A stretch of 64,000 bases of DNA from Paludibacteraceae bacterium (GCA_024693065.1 JAILLP010000037.1:1-64000); one strand, 5' to 3'. Positions 18,517 to 27,980 are shown, counted from the first letter of the stretch. The notes: a model not told the origin generated them from the letters alone. A program made the numbers and translations.

Positions 18517-21057
18517 ATGAAACTACAAGCCTTGAAACAACGTGTATTTGTTCTGACAACGATTCTTATTTCATGTTCGTTGGCCTCTTGGGGTGCTTCG
18601 AATTCGAAAATATCAGGTCAGGTGTTTGACCCTAACGGCAACACATTGCCAATGGCGGACGTCATCCTTTATTCGAGTGACGGGACTACCCAAGTCACAG
18701 GAGAATTCACTGACGATGATGGTTATTTCCTCATCGACGGACTCTCATTGGACGACTATGTTTTGGAGGTCAGTTTCATGGGCTACAAGGATAAGCGCAT
18801 CAACATTTCCCTTTCGGAAGAAAAGCCAAATGCGCGCTACAAAAAAATCGTCTTGGTCGAGGATGCCGACATGCTGCAGGAAGTCCAGGTGAGCGGCACC
18901 CAATCCACAATGAAGGTGGACCTCGACAAGAAGACCTACATGGTGAACAGCAACGCCATAGCTGACGGAACATCCGCCTCCGAGATTCTGAAAGAGATTC
19001 CTTCCGTGGAAGTGGATGTGGAAGGTAAGGTATCCCTCCGCAACAGCGAAAACGTGGAGATTTACATCAACGGCAAGCCTGCCGGCCTCACGGAAGAGAA
19101 CCGAGGCGACATCCTCGAGCAAATGCCTGCAGGAAGCGTGCAACAGGTCGAAATCATCTCCAACCCCTCCTCGAAATTCGACGCGGAGGGATCCGTCGGC
19201 ATCATCAACATCGTCATGAAAGCCGAGGAGAAGAAGAACTCCACCTACTACGGGTCCGTATCCGCAGGAGCCATCTACCCATGGAACGGCCGCCTGGGAG
19301 GAAACGTCGGCGCCAACATCTACTACACGAAGAACAAATGGAGCATCAACTCCAGTATCGGACTCATCAACCGAAACATGGTGGGAAATGGCTACACCAA
19401 CCGTGAGACCTACAACGGCGACACCACCTACCTCGACCAGACCAGGAACCAAGACGCGGATATGCGCTCTGGGTTCTTTCGTATCGGCATCAACTACAAC
19501 ATCAACGACAACAACAAACTCTCCACGTCGGGCATGCTCTCCGTCGGCGGCAGGGACAACTGCCAGGAACTCAACTACAACAACGGTTACATCCTGAACG
19601 GACAGAGGACACCAACCCTGATGGAAACGCGACTCACCAACACAGAAGGGCTTAGGCTCATGGGGAATGTCGCCATCGACTACCTCCATAAATTCTCCCA
19701 AGGGAGCGAGTGGATATCCTCCGTCAGTTTCATTCCCAACAAAAACGAAAACGACCAAACATACGAGCAGATAACAAAGCACAGAAGCGACATCGACTCC
19801 ATCGTCGGCAGCCTGCGCGACAACGACTATCAGCAATTCCAAAGTTCCAATGGTCATAACCACACGCTCGGAATACAAAGCGACTACAACAAACAAATCA
19901 GCAGCTGCGACAAAATCGAGGCGGGTGTGAAAGCCACCTTCAGCACGCAGGGCAACGTCGTCACATCCGAGATACAACCCTACGGGGCGGACGAACGCAC
20001 GGCACAACCTGAACTGGGCAACGACTTCGAATTGAGACAGAACATCTACGCCGCTTACATCTCCTACAGCTACAAGAAGAAGAGATTCGGCATGCAACTG
20101 GGACTGAGAGGCGAGTTGACGGATGTCTCATGGAACCTCTACTCCGCAGACGACAGCGAGGATAAGAAACCTTACGGGAACCTCTTCCCAAGCGCATTCT
20201 TCTCCTATACACTCTCCGAAAAGGATGAGCTGCAACTCAGCTACACACGCCGCATCAGCCGGCCACGCCGCTACTGGCTGAACCCGTACGTCAACGTGTC
20301 CGACCCGGCGAACATCTACTTCGGTAACCCGAACCTGGACCCGGAGATCACCAACTCCACGGAACTCAGCTACATCAAGAACCTGAAGAAGTCCACGTTC
20401 ATGGCCTCCCTCTACCACAAACTGACGCAAGACCTGGTGCAACAATACAGTTGGATTTACAACGACGTGATGTGGAACACCCGCGCCAACCTAGCGACTT
20501 CCCATGCGGGAGGTTTGGAACTCATTCTCAAGAACCGGTTTAAAGCAGTGTCGCTTACCTACAACGTCAACCTCTACTACTACGCATTGAAGGGAGGAGT
20601 GTTCGACGTGACCACCGTCATGCCTGGCTATGGCATCATCAACAAGGAGGTGACAATCCAAGGCAGGAGCAACTTCAGCTGGTCCGGACAACTCTCCGCA
20701 GACTTCTCCCTGCCTAAAGCGATCAAGCTACAAGCATCCGGCAACTACCGCTCGCCACGTTCCACCGCACAAGGAAAGATGTTGCACAACTACAACGTCA
20801 ACCTTGGACTCAAGAAATCCTTCTTCTCACAAAAACTATCAGCCACACTCTCCGTGAGAGACCTGCTCAACTCCAGGAAAAGACGCTCGGAGACTTGGGA
20901 CGATTCCTTCTATCAGAAGTCTGAATTCAAGTTCAGCGGCCGAACCATCAGCCTGAACCTCGCCTATAACTTCGGCAACCTCTCCAAGAATTCAAAATCC
21001 AGAGACGGTAATGGAAAGGATGGCACAGTGGAAGAGGACGATGACATAGACTTCTAA
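18517..21057 (+). CDS. Outer membrane beta-barrel receptor (TonB-dependent type)
   Basis: An 846-residue outer membrane protein. A signal peptide (residues 1-27) is followed by a carboxypeptidase-regulatory-like domain (about 30-115; SGQVFDPNGNTLPMADV). A plug-like domain comes next (about 125-230; SEILKEIPSVEVDVEGKVSLR, then EIISNPSSKFDAEGSVGIINIVMK), and an outer membrane beta-barrel of the OMP_b-brl_3 type occupies the rest. There is no SusD partner, so it is not a classical polysaccharide utilisation receptor. The substrate is unknown. It starts 23 bases after ftsH and may be read from the same transcript. An acidic cytosol-unlike tail (EEDDDIDF) closes the protein after the last strand, which is unusual for barrels ending in an aromatic residue, though Phe is indeed last. 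Confidence 0.88.
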   Translation: MKLQALKQRVFVLTTILISCSLASWGASNSKISGQVFDPNGNTLPMADVILYSSDGTTQVTGEFTDDDGYFLIDGLSLDDYVLEVSFMGYKDKRINISLSEEKPNARYKKIVLVEDADMLQEVQVSGTQSTMKVDLDKKTYMVNSNAIADGTSASEILKEIPSVEVDVEGKVSLRNSENVEIYINGKPAGLTEENRGDILEQMPAGSVQQVEIISNPSSKFDAEGSVGIINIVMKAEEKKNSTYYGSVSAGAIYPWNGRLGGNVGANIYYTKNKWSINSSIGLINRNMVGNGYTNRETYNGDTTYLDQTRNQDADMRSGFFRIGINYNINDNNKLSTSGMLSVGGRDNCQELNYNNGYILNGQRTPTLMETRLTNTEGLRLMGNVAIDYLHKFSQGSEWISSVSFIPNKNENDQTYEQITKHRSDIDSIVGSLRDNDYQQFQSSNGHNHTLGIQSDYNKQISSCDKIEAGVKATFSTQGNVVTSEIQPYGADERTAQPELGNDFELRQNIYAAYISYSYKKKRFGMQLGLRGELTDVSWNLYSADDSEDKKPYGNLFPSAFFSYTLSEKDELQLSYTRRISRPRRYWLNPYVNVSDPANIYFGNPNLDPEITNSTELSYIKNLKKSTFMASLYHKLTQDLVQQYSWIYNDVMWNTRANLATSHAGGLELILKNRFKAVSLTYNVNLYYYALKGGVFDVTTVMPGYGIINKEVTIQGRSNFSWSGQLSADFSLPKAIKLQASGNYRSPRSTAQGKMLHNYNVNLGLKKSFFSQKLSATLSVRDLLNSRKRRSETWDDSFYQKSEFKFSGRTISLNLAYNFGNLSKNSKSRDGNGKDGTVEEDDDIDF

Positions 21058-21085
21058 ATCCGAGAATTAAGAATTCAAGAATCAT

Positions 21086-21127
21086 AGCCCCGTAGAGACG
21101 AAAACATTGTCGGTCTCCACGGGGCTT
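21086..21127 (+). terminator. Terminator after the beta-barrel receptor gene
   Basis: Long stem (GCCCCGT..GAGAC against GTCTC..ACGGGGC, one mismatch) with a 13-base loop followed by a T-rich stretch. The arms resemble half of the palindrome at 10285-10312 (GTAGAGACG). Confidence 0.75.
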
Positions 21128-21258
21128 CCTTTATCCATTTATTTGCCCATATTTTTCAAAAAAATGTTTGAATAGAGTGAAAATTGACAAATAATTGTAT
21201 ATTTGCAAGCCTATTCATTGGTAAAGTATTAAATGTGAGATAAATGTTTCTAATGTAA

Positions 21259-23127
21259 ATGTTCAAAAAAGTAATAAAGATGATTAGATTAAAGTATTCA
21301 GTATTAGGTTTCCTATGCAGTATTATGTGTAGCAGTGCATTTGCACAAGCCGATTTGTCATTTAGCAATGATCAGTACCAGAAGGCACTGTGGATGACCA
21401 CGCGTTTCTACGGAGCGCAACGTATGGGAGAAGGCGTTAACTGGCTCGTCGCGACCCACGAGGCGGACAACGTCAGCAACCAGATCCAATTTGACCGCAG
21501 CAAGTTCGTGAAGGGAAAATCCTTCCTCAAGGACGCTGACGGAGACTACGACTTAACGGGAGGTTGGGTTGACTGTGGAGACTTCGTGCTCTTCGGGCAA
21601 ACATTCTTCTACTCCGCTTACATGTTGGTGTTGGGTTACAACACTTTCCCTGAGGGATATCCGGACTTCTATTCGGAGGACTACCACGGATACATCGACT
21701 CGGATGATTACACTTGGGAAGGGAAACAAGGTGTGCCGGACGGTATTCCTGACATCCTGAACGAGGTGAAATATGCCACGGACTTCATCTTGAAGGCAGT
21801 ACGCGACAACCGCACCTTCTACTACCAGAAGGGAGACGGAGACGTGGACCACAAGATATGGTGCACCTCAACGGTTAAATCAGCTATCCCTGTCAGTTTA
21901 GGTGGAGAAGCGGACGGCCCGCGTATGATCCTGAAAGCGACGGGCAATGCCACCGCCATGGCCTCACAAGCCGCATCCGCACTTGCCGCGATGGCGCGCG
22001 CATACGCTAAATACGATGCGGATTACGCCGCAGCCTGCACGGAGAAAGCTAAGGTGGCCTGCGAATTCGTGGAAAACACACAGAAGGGAACTACCAAAGC
22101 CGCATACTATCCGGTGGAAGACCGCTATATCCATGACATGGTCTCCATGTACGTGGAGCTCTACAAAACGACGAAAGATCCAGAATACCTGAGAAAAGCG
22201 GAGGAGAACTGCTCTTGGATGAACAACCGCAAGGAATACAACTACAACTATAGCCTTTGCTACGACCATAGAGAAGACCTCGCGGCCTACAACATGGCTT
22301 CCCTTGGCGACGAGTCAGTTTACGGGGAGAAAGCGCTCCAAGTCTTGAAGTTCTATGCGGACACTATGTACATCCCTAATTCAGGCTATTTCTTGAACAA
22401 ACTGCCTGGAAAGAGTTGGGGAGGCGAGCCATGGGGTGTTCTCCGTTTCCCTGGCAACCAGGCTTTCGTCCGCGCATTATACGACAAACTGACGGGTGAG
22501 GAAACACTCAGCCCATACATCTCCGCCACGGTGGATTATATGTTGGGACATAATGGACAAAACTTCTCCTATGTTGTAGGATTTGGAGATAAATACCCAG
22601 CCTATTCACACCATAGGAACCTTTATAGGACCGACATCAACGATTTGGAGAAGGAACAAGCCAAATTACCAAGGGTGAACAACACCTATAAATTCGCCCA
22701 ACTTGGCTATCTGGTTGGCGGATCACGGGAAAATGGACAGTACAAAGACGACATCAACAACTATTCCGGAACAGAGGGCGGTATCGACTACAACGCAGGT
22801 TTGGTCGGCGCATTGGGCTACATCAACTCTAAGATCAACCCAGTTCCGGTGGACAACACTTTAGTGGAGTCCATCGAAAAGGATGAGATGGATTGCGTCC
22901 TGAGTCCAAACCCGGTACAAGACCGCATGAACATCCACTTCGGCAAATTCGTAAAAGACCAGGTGAAGGTGGAGATAATCGACGCCATCGGATGCATCCG
23001 CCTCAGCAAGGTGGTTTCCGACAAGTCCTACTGCAGCATAGACTGCAGCGAATTGGGCAAGGGCATCTACCTCGTGCGTGTCACCTCAGGCGACGAGAGT
23101 TTCACGAAGCAGATCATCAAGAAATAA
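21259..23127 (+). CDS. Secreted glycoside hydrolase family 9 enzyme with T9SS tail
   Basis: A 622-residue secreted endoglucanase-type protein. The signal peptide ends near residue 30 (SSAFAQ); a second ATG at 21280 is an alternative start. The GH9 catalytic base motif GGWVDCGD places the paired Asp at 105 and 108. The late motif TEGGIDYNAGLVGAL puts the general-acid Glu at 506. HHRNLYRTD near residue 456 matches the conserved substrate-binding region. Residues about 540-622 form a T9SS type A sorting domain (LSPNPVQD, then KGIYLVRV and a C-terminal KQIIKK), so it should be exported by type IX secretion and anchored or released. The likely substrate is a beta-1,4-glucan or mixed-linkage glucan. 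A -7 box TATATTTG (21198-21205) lies upstream; its -33 element is weak. Confidence 0.92.
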   Translation: MFKKVIKMIRLKYSVLGFLCSIMCSSAFAQADLSFSNDQYQKALWMTTRFYGAQRMGEGVNWLVATHEADNVSNQIQFDRSKFVKGKSFLKDADGDYDLTGGWVDCGDFVLFGQTFFYSAYMLVLGYNTFPEGYPDFYSEDYHGYIDSDDYTWEGKQGVPDGIPDILNEVKYATDFILKAVRDNRTFYYQKGDGDVDHKIWCTSTVKSAIPVSLGGEADGPRMILKATGNATAMASQAASALAAMARAYAKYDADYAAACTEKAKVACEFVENTQKGTTKAAYYPVEDRYIHDMVSMYVELYKTTKDPEYLRKAEENCSWMNNRKEYNYNYSLCYDHREDLAAYNMASLGDESVYGEKALQVLKFYADTMYIPNSGYFLNKLPGKSWGGEPWGVLRFPGNQAFVRALYDKLTGEETLSPYISATVDYMLGHNGQNFSYVVGFGDKYPAYSHHRNLYRTDINDLEKEQAKLPRVNNTYKFAQLGYLVGGSRENGQYKDDINNYSGTEGGIDYNAGLVGALGYINSKINPVPVDNTLVESIEKDEMDCVLSPNPVQDRMNIHFGKFVKDQVKVEIIDAIGCIRLSKVVSDKSYCSIDCSELGKGIYLVRVTSGDESFTKQIIKK

Positions 23128-23171
23128 CAAGGCGAAGTGGATGTGAAGTCCACGCCAGCTCTAAAAAACAC

Positions 23172-23205
23172 AGGGGGTTGTTCATCATGGGCAACCCCCT
23201 ATTTC
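23172..23205 (+). terminator. Terminator after the GH9 gene
   Basis: Stem AGGGGGTTG / CAACCCCCT with an 11-base loop followed by ATTTC, 44 bases after the stop codon. The remaining sequence to 23356 shows no gene. Confidence 0.7.
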
Positions 23206-23356
23206 ATCTCCACGCAAGAGATATTACAACGAGTTTCAAGGGAAATGCGTGAACGGCAGATTCAGGGGCACCAAGGGATTCATGCCGTACGGAGGTTGCT
23301 AAGGGAGACGATGCTTCAAGGAGTCAGATGCCACCAAACAAGAAGAGGGGAAACCG

Positions 23357-23842
23357 TCACATGACGAGAGGGGCCAACCGCACCCAGCAATAGGTCAAGG
23401 AGACCGCCGCGAGGCCGAGGTCAATCCGCCAAGGGATCATCTTACCATCCTCCTTATTCCGCACGAGGAACGAAGAGAGCGCCAACAGGACAGACAATAG
23501 ACCAGCGATAACAAAGCCCACCAGCATCATGTTGGCGCCGTTGGGCCAATGCATTATTCTGAACAAGATGCCGATCTGTCCCACGCACAGACCGACCCCT
23601 AACAGGAGGCGAAGCACACACGTCCTTCTAGCGCTTCCGCTAATTCTTTTGGCAGCGTCCAATTCCGCCCCGGAAAGTGCAGGAAGCGCAGGGACATTCG
23701 TCCCAACACCCACCAATGGCACGATAACCAAGAAGAGGGGAATAAGCAACGATACGGCAGCATGGATGACACCCGGCAGAAGGCCCCATGGCAATACCGC
23801 CAAGACAATAAGCCCTATCATAAGCCAAGACGTGTTCCGCAT
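23357..23842 (-). CDS. Small membrane protein with GldL-like motif
   Basis: A 161-residue protein with five hydrophobic segments (about 5-22, 28-48, 74-95, 103-125 and 140-158). The stretch GILFRIMHWPNGANMMLVG resembles the membrane hairpin of GldL, which in gliding Bacteroidota reads F-K-I-x-H-W-P-G-A. That motif occurs in several unrelated membrane proteins of the phylum, and here the large cytoplasmic domain of GldL is absent. The function is unknown. It lies 24 bases downstream of the last tra-type gene and could be the tail of that transcript. Confidence 0.65.
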   Translation of the reverse strand: MRNTSWLMIGLIVLAVLPWGLLPGVIHAAVSLLIPLFLVIVPLVGVGTNVPALPALSGAELDAAKRISGSARRTCVLRLLLGVGLCVGQIGILFRIMHWPNGANMMLVGFVIAGLLSVLLALSSFLVRNKEDGKMIPWRIDLGLAAVSLTYCWVRLAPLVM

Positions 23843-23866
23843 ACTATCTGAAACTATATTAATATA

Positions 23867-24991
23867 TTACTTCAACACCTTGGCGGAAAGCAAATCGTGG
23901 TTGGAGATGGTGAACTGAAGATGACGGCCACCATTCTTTTCGAAAACCTCAAAGAAGAGATTATGCTTATCCGGGATCGTGAACCGTTTGAAGAAGAGGA
24001 CTGTATGGTAGGTGCTGTTCGCCGGCACGTAAAGATTCCTCTCGTTCTGCACATACTCGAAAAGCGGAGTAATATCATCAATCTGCATCGCCTGTTTCTT
24101 CAAGTTCTTACGGTTGGTGATATAACACTTGATAAAATCTATATCGTAATCGATCTGCGAGCTATTCGCGACGGCGAGATGGAACATGGCGACATCGTCC
24201 TTGATGAAAATCCCCTGCAGGGCGAAAGTCATCTTACCATCCATAATGCCACGGTTCATCTGATTCCCCTTGGAGATCACCAATTCACCCAATGCCCGCA
24301 TATCCGTCTCATTGACATTGATAACAGAAAAGACCGCACCCTTCTTGTCCGCATCGTCCACCGAGAAGTTCAGCACCTCAGGCACCTCCTTGTAGACAAC
24401 ATCGAAGGCATAGATGTTCCTATCCTCCGTGACAACGGTGAGGGAGGTCTCCTTGAAAAGCTTCGTGTCATAGGGATAACACTTCGCCATGACCATGTTA
24501 TCGGTGTTCGGCACACGGTCGACGATGGCGGAGTCGCACCCCACGCTCATGTCAACCACCTTATGGGGAAAAGTGATATGGGAGGTCCGATCATCGGAAA
24601 GCTCCACCCTCAACGGACGGATCACATCCTCCTCATCCAACGATTTGCCCCGCACATTAGCGGCCACGACACTTGGATTCTGCTCATAGTGGACATGGAA
24701 CGTATGCACCTCCCCATCCTTCGTGATAAAGGTGATATGCGTCTCAACGAAGCGGGGTACGCGGCTTCGGACTCTGGCGATGGAAGGGACGGAGGTACGC
24801 TCTATCTGGATATCGTCCGTACCATGGTCGATGTTGCTCACATCGCTCTTGAACTTAAGGTATACCCACTTCACATCCGAGACACCCAGTTCAATCACAT
24901 TAAATCCTTTTATGCGCTCCTGTCCATATGAAGAGCAGAAAAAAAACAGTAGAGATATCGCACACAATAAAGACTTCACAACACGAACCAT
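23867..24991 (-). CDS. traN: Conjugation protein TraN-like (DUF4138)
   Basis: A 374-residue exported protein (signal peptide residues 1-23, ending SSYGQ) resembling TraN/DUF4138 of Bacteroidales conjugative elements. TraN is the periplasmic and outer-membrane component that works with TraM, analogous to VirB9. Two repeats of the family pattern are present: a strand with THITFITKDGEVHTFHVHYE near residue 85, and TSLTVVTEDRNIYAFDVVYKE near 185. The C-terminal half (about 220-374) contains beta strands with RNLYVPANSTYHTVLFF. The length is close to or slightly above the family's usual. It is the last tra-type gene here and is separated from traM by 106 bases, the largest gap in the cluster. Confidence 0.8.
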   Translation of the reverse strand: MVRVVKSLLCAISLLFFFCSSYGQERIKGFNVIELGVSDVKWVYLKFKSDVSNIDHGTDDIQIERTSVPSIARVRSRVPRFVETHITFITKDGEVHTFHVHYEQNPSVVAANVRGKSLDEEDVIRPLRVELSDDRTSHITFPHKVVDMSVGCDSAIVDRVPNTDNMVMAKCYPYDTKLFKETSLTVVTEDRNIYAFDVVYKEVPEVLNFSVDDADKKGAVFSVINVNETDMRALGELVISKGNQMNRGIMDGKMTFALQGIFIKDDVAMFHLAVANSSQIDYDIDFIKCYITNRKNLKKQAMQIDDITPLFEYVQNERNLYVPANSTYHTVLFFKRFTIPDKHNLFFEVFEKNGGRHLQFTISNHDLLSAKVLK

Positions 24992-25097
24992 AATCAGGAC
25001 AATACTTTTTATCTTACAATATTTTCACCTAACATTTCACTCGAAGGGAGTCACTTGACTTACCAAATGACAACCGCGAAATTATGCAAAAAATCGG

Positions 25098-26249
25098 TTA
25101 TTCCAACTTGATGAAGATCTTATAATTAGCGGGCAAATCCACACTCTTTTTACGCTGAGTCTTCTCTAGAACGCTCTTCGTTCCATCAATAAGCGTATTT
25201 GTCACCTTGGTGACCATGTTATAACCACCTGACACATGCTGGTCGGTTCCGGAAATCGCACTCTGCCCTCCCTCTTTCGCCATGTCGTTAGCCAAGTTCT
25301 CACCCGTATACAAACCCTTCATACCATCTTGGTCATATATGGTTCCCCTAAAGGGATAGAGGTCTCCGTTGAACTTAATACTCTCCGTCGTTATCATCAC
25401 GCGGTTTTCGCTGAAGACGACCGAACCAATCAGGTTCGTGCTGGCTGGGATTGTCGTCCCCTTTATCGTCACAGGCTCCAACAGTCGAATAAACACCTGG
25501 CTAGAGGATCGCACGCCCTTCTGCTCTCCATGGATGACCGCCTGAATAGTGGCTTTATCACCTCCTCCCATCGATTTAGCATTCTCCGTCTTAAATCCTT
25601 TCCTGCCTTGAGAGACATTCACCGTACTTTTCTCCTCGGCAGGTCTAACGGCAGGCTTAGATGCAGGAGCCCTATTGAGGCCCAACAAGGCAGAATCGGC
25701 ATGGGAACCTAACCCATTACGCACTCTACGAAGCGCATCCTCCCTTCTCGCCTTCCGGATCAACGCATTCAACGAATCCTCCTTGGACAACGTTCCCGTC
25801 TTCTTCACCGAGGGAGAGGTTTTCCCCGAAGCACGAGGCTCCTCCTTTATGGGAGCAGATTCTTCCAACTGTGACACAGGTTCGTCATCCTCTATTTTGG
25901 ACAAAAGGTCATCCACGTCGACCTGTTTCGTCTTCTCCTCCCTAGGCGCATTCAAGGAGTTCAACATATCGAAAGACGAGTTCTGCGCCAAATGTTGGTT
26001 TTTCTCCATGCTGATGCGCGACTGTTCCTTCCTGACCGCCTCGAACTTACCTTCCGAAGCATAGACATCGTCAGGGTCCGGCAGGCTCGTATTGAGGCCC
26101 GTCGGAGAATCATCAGCCACCTCCAACGACTCATCGCCACTGCCACCACCTAAGATGAAAAACAAAGCCACCACCGTCAAGAAGACGAAGACGCCACCCA
26201 CCTGCAACAAGTTCCTTTGCTTGTCTATATTACTTTTTTGTTCCACCAT
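25098..26249 (-). CDS. traM: Conjugation protein TraM-like (VirB10 analogue)
   Basis: A 383-residue protein with a short cytosolic N-terminus and one membrane helix (about residues 17-34). A long charged, low-complexity periplasmic linker spans about 40-200. A C-terminal TraM-type beta domain follows (about 225-383) and includes QVFIRLLEPVTIKGTTIPASTNLIGSV. This layout is that of VirB10/TrbI proteins, which span the envelope and couple inner and outer membrane parts of a type IV secretion channel. It lies 12 bases after the TraL-like gene. The linker is rich in Ser, Glu, Lys and Asp rather than Pro. Confidence 0.85.
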   Translation of the reverse strand: MVEQKSNIDKQRNLLQVGGVFVFLTVVALFFILGGGSGDESLEVADDSPTGLNTSLPDPDDVYASEGKFEAVRKEQSRISMEKNQHLAQNSSFDMLNSLNAPREEKTKQVDVDDLLSKIEDDEPVSQLEESAPIKEEPRASGKTSPSVKKTGTLSKEDSLNALIRKARREDALRRVRNGLGSHADSALLGLNRAPASKPAVRPAEEKSTVNVSQGRKGFKTENAKSMGGGDKATIQAVIHGEQKGVRSSSQVFIRLLEPVTIKGTTIPASTNLIGSVVFSENRVMITTESIKFNGDLYPFRGTIYDQDGMKGLYTGENLANDMAKEGGQSAISGTDQHVSGGYNMVTKVTNTLIDGTKSVLEKTQRKKSVDLPANYKIFIKLE

Positions 26250-26261
26250 ACGAATCTATAT

Positions 26262-26669
26262 CTATTTAAAATAGAAGTCATTATTCACTGAATCAGAAGC
26301 CTGCGACACCTCTCTCATGGAGTCCAGATTCATCACGGACAAGTCCTTCGTATCCACCTTCGACCAATCGATGATAGAGTCCCGAACCATCTCCGTCAAA
26401 GTGGCGGAGACTTTAGGCCTAAAGAAAAAAGATCGTACAAAATTAAAAATCAGAAGGACGAACATTAACCCGAAGACAAGGAAAAACACCTTTTTGCGAG
26501 CCGCGATATCCATGGCATTCAACCGCTTCTCCGTTCTGTCGCCCATCTCCTTTCCTTTCCGCTGATAATACTCCCTGAAACTTTTCGTCGGGGAATTTTT
26601 CTCCTCACCGGAAGTCGGGGAGTCATTGGTTTCAAAACTATCCTCCCTTTCATTATTTTCTAAACTCAT
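26262..26669 (-). CDS. Small membrane protein in the TraL position
   Basis: A 135-residue protein with an acidic, Ser/Asn-rich cytosolic N-terminus (residues 1-60). One membrane helix follows (about 65-85; KVFFLVFGLMFVLLIFNFV) with a short periplasmic tail. It sits between traK' and traM, where CTnDOT-type elements carry traL, a short single-helix protein. Sequence similarity is not evident, so TraL is inferred from place and topology alone. Confidence 0.65.
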   Translation of the reverse strand: MSLENNEREDSFETNDSPTSGEEKNSPTKSFREYYQRKGKEMGDRTEKRLNAMDIAARKKVFFLVFGLMFVLLIFNFVRSFFFRPKVSATLTEMVRDSIIDWSKVDTKDLSVMNLDSMREVSQASDSVNNDFYFK

Positions 26670-26679
26670 ATCGATTCAA

Positions 26680-27357
26680 TTATTCGTTTGACATTGTTGT
26701 ATCACACTCCTGCTCCTGTGCGATTTCAGGCGCATAACCCTTTCTTTCCACCACACCAATCTCCTCTTCCCTCACAATTCTCCATCCTTGTGCGATAAAG
26801 CCCTGAGGGTCCAGTTCGTCCCTCACACACGACTCCAAATAGCACTCCGTCACAAGACTTTTAAAGACAATCTTATCGCTGGAGACCATGGATGTTTTCC
26901 CGTAGAGCGTCACCTTGAATTCATACTGGTCACACTTCCTGACGTCGATGCTGTCACAAAGGAACTCCGTAGAGACACCGTTCGCCACCAACGAGTTATA
27001 GAAACCTTTCTCGCTCAACGAGTTACAATAGTTCTTCACGTCCGTTCCCGCCAAATACTCCGCTATGCTCACGTTCTTTTTGATGAACTCGATATCAGGA
27101 GAGAGGATGAAGAGCAGTTCGTGCAACCGCTTGACATGAGCCTCCGCTTCGGCGACACGGTTCACGGAGACATTCTCCGCCAAGGCCAACTTTAACGTGT
27201 TGCGGCTGTCGACCACATAGATGGTGTTCCGTTCCTCGTCAGCGCTATCGAAAGTAGCCTTCAACACCCAAACTGTCAGGCCAGTGACTGCGATCGTCAC
27301 GCATACCATGATGAATTTCACCAACTTGAAAGTGGCAGGTATATCATTCGTTCCCAT
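26680..27357 (-). CDS. Second TraK-like protein (VirB8-like paralogue)
   Basis: A 225-residue protein from ATG 27355-27357, one residue after a TTG alternative. It shares the TraK layout: a short cytosolic start, a membrane helix (about 15-38), then a periplasmic domain. The domain repeats the order of motifs in the preceding gene: IYVVDSRNTLKLALAEN, AEAHVKRLHELLFILSPD, then KGFYNSLVANGV and ESCVRDELDPQGF. The C-terminal tail is about 20 residues longer and acidic. Its start overlaps the stop of the first traK as TGATG, so the two are translationally coupled. A TraK duplication inside an operon is unusual for conjugative elements of this group. Confidence 0.8.
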   Translation of the reverse strand: MGTNDIPATFKLVKFIMVCVTIAVTGLTVWVLKATFDSADEERNTIYVVDSRNTLKLALAENVSVNRVAEAEAHVKRLHELLFILSPDIEFIKKNVSIAEYLAGTDVKNYCNSLSEKGFYNSLVANGVSTEFLCDSIDVRKCDQYEFKVTLYGKTSMVSSDKIVFKSLVTECYLESCVRDELDPQGFIAQGWRIVREEEIGVVERKGYAPEIAQEQECDTTMSNE

Positions 27358-27980
27358 CAATACAAAGAGTTAAGTTGAGTATCCTTGTTGCTAATCACAT
27401 TCAGGTTCTCGAGCAGAAAACCGTTAGGGGTCGCTTCGGAGCGAGGGCAGTTCCTCAATTCGCAAGACGTGATGAGTTCCCTGACCGTAACGGAGGAGCG
27501 GCGGACGATAGCCGTCTTCCCATACATTACCGCACCATAAGGGTATCGGGAGAAATCCGTCACGACACTATCGCACCTATATTGGCAGATAATGCCCGCC
27601 TCGACGATCTGTCGATAAAACCCGTTGGCGGTCATGTTATCATACATCTGCACGGCGGAATTGTCCGCCATGGCAAGCGCCTTCTCCACCCCATATTGGA
27701 TGGCTCCATTATCAGGATAGAGGCTAAAGAAGAGCTGATGGAAACGTTCGATGGCCGCCTTCGCCTCCACCGGACGGTTGTCCGTCGTGTTCTGGTTCAA
27801 CGCGCACATCACAGACTCCTCGCCTTGAAGCGCATAAACCTTACTCGTCTGATTCCTCTTGAACTGGAGGGAAAACAACACTGCGCACAAGATGACAATC
27901 AGATTAGATGCCACCAGCAAAATGAGAAAGAGCCTCACATGCGAAAACGCGCTCTGAATATTTGTTAACGACTTAATCAT
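27357..27980 (-). CDS. traK: Conjugation protein TraK
   Basis: A 207-residue protein matching TraK of CTnDOT-type elements in length and motif order. Residues 1-13 resemble the TraK start (IKSLTNIQSAFSHVRLF), with a membrane helix at about 15-36. VYALQGEESVMCALNQN and RPVEAKAAIERFHQLFFSLYPD follow, and the family's C-terminal block is LITSCELRNCPRSEATPNGFLLEN. TraK is the VirB8-like inner-membrane assembly factor of the type IV channel. Its ATG overlaps the traJ stop as ATGA and its own stop overlaps the next start. Confidence 0.9.
   Translation of the reverse strand: MIKSLTNIQSAFSHVRLFLILLVASNLIVILCAVLFSLQFKRNQTSKVYALQGEESVMCALNQNTTDNRPVEAKAAIERFHQLFFSLYPDNGAIQYGVEKALAMADNSAVQMYDNMTANGFYRQIVEAGIICQYRCDSVVTDFSRYPYGAVMYGKTAIVRRSSVTVRELITSCELRNCPRSEATPNGFLLENLNVISNKDTQLNSLY

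Noticed and set aside
18745..20097. A long open frame (450 codons) on the minus strand inside the outer membrane receptor gene
   Set aside because: It is antisense to a well-supported gene, has a low-complexity Val/Asp/Gly composition, no motif and no promoter; a codon-bias shadow.
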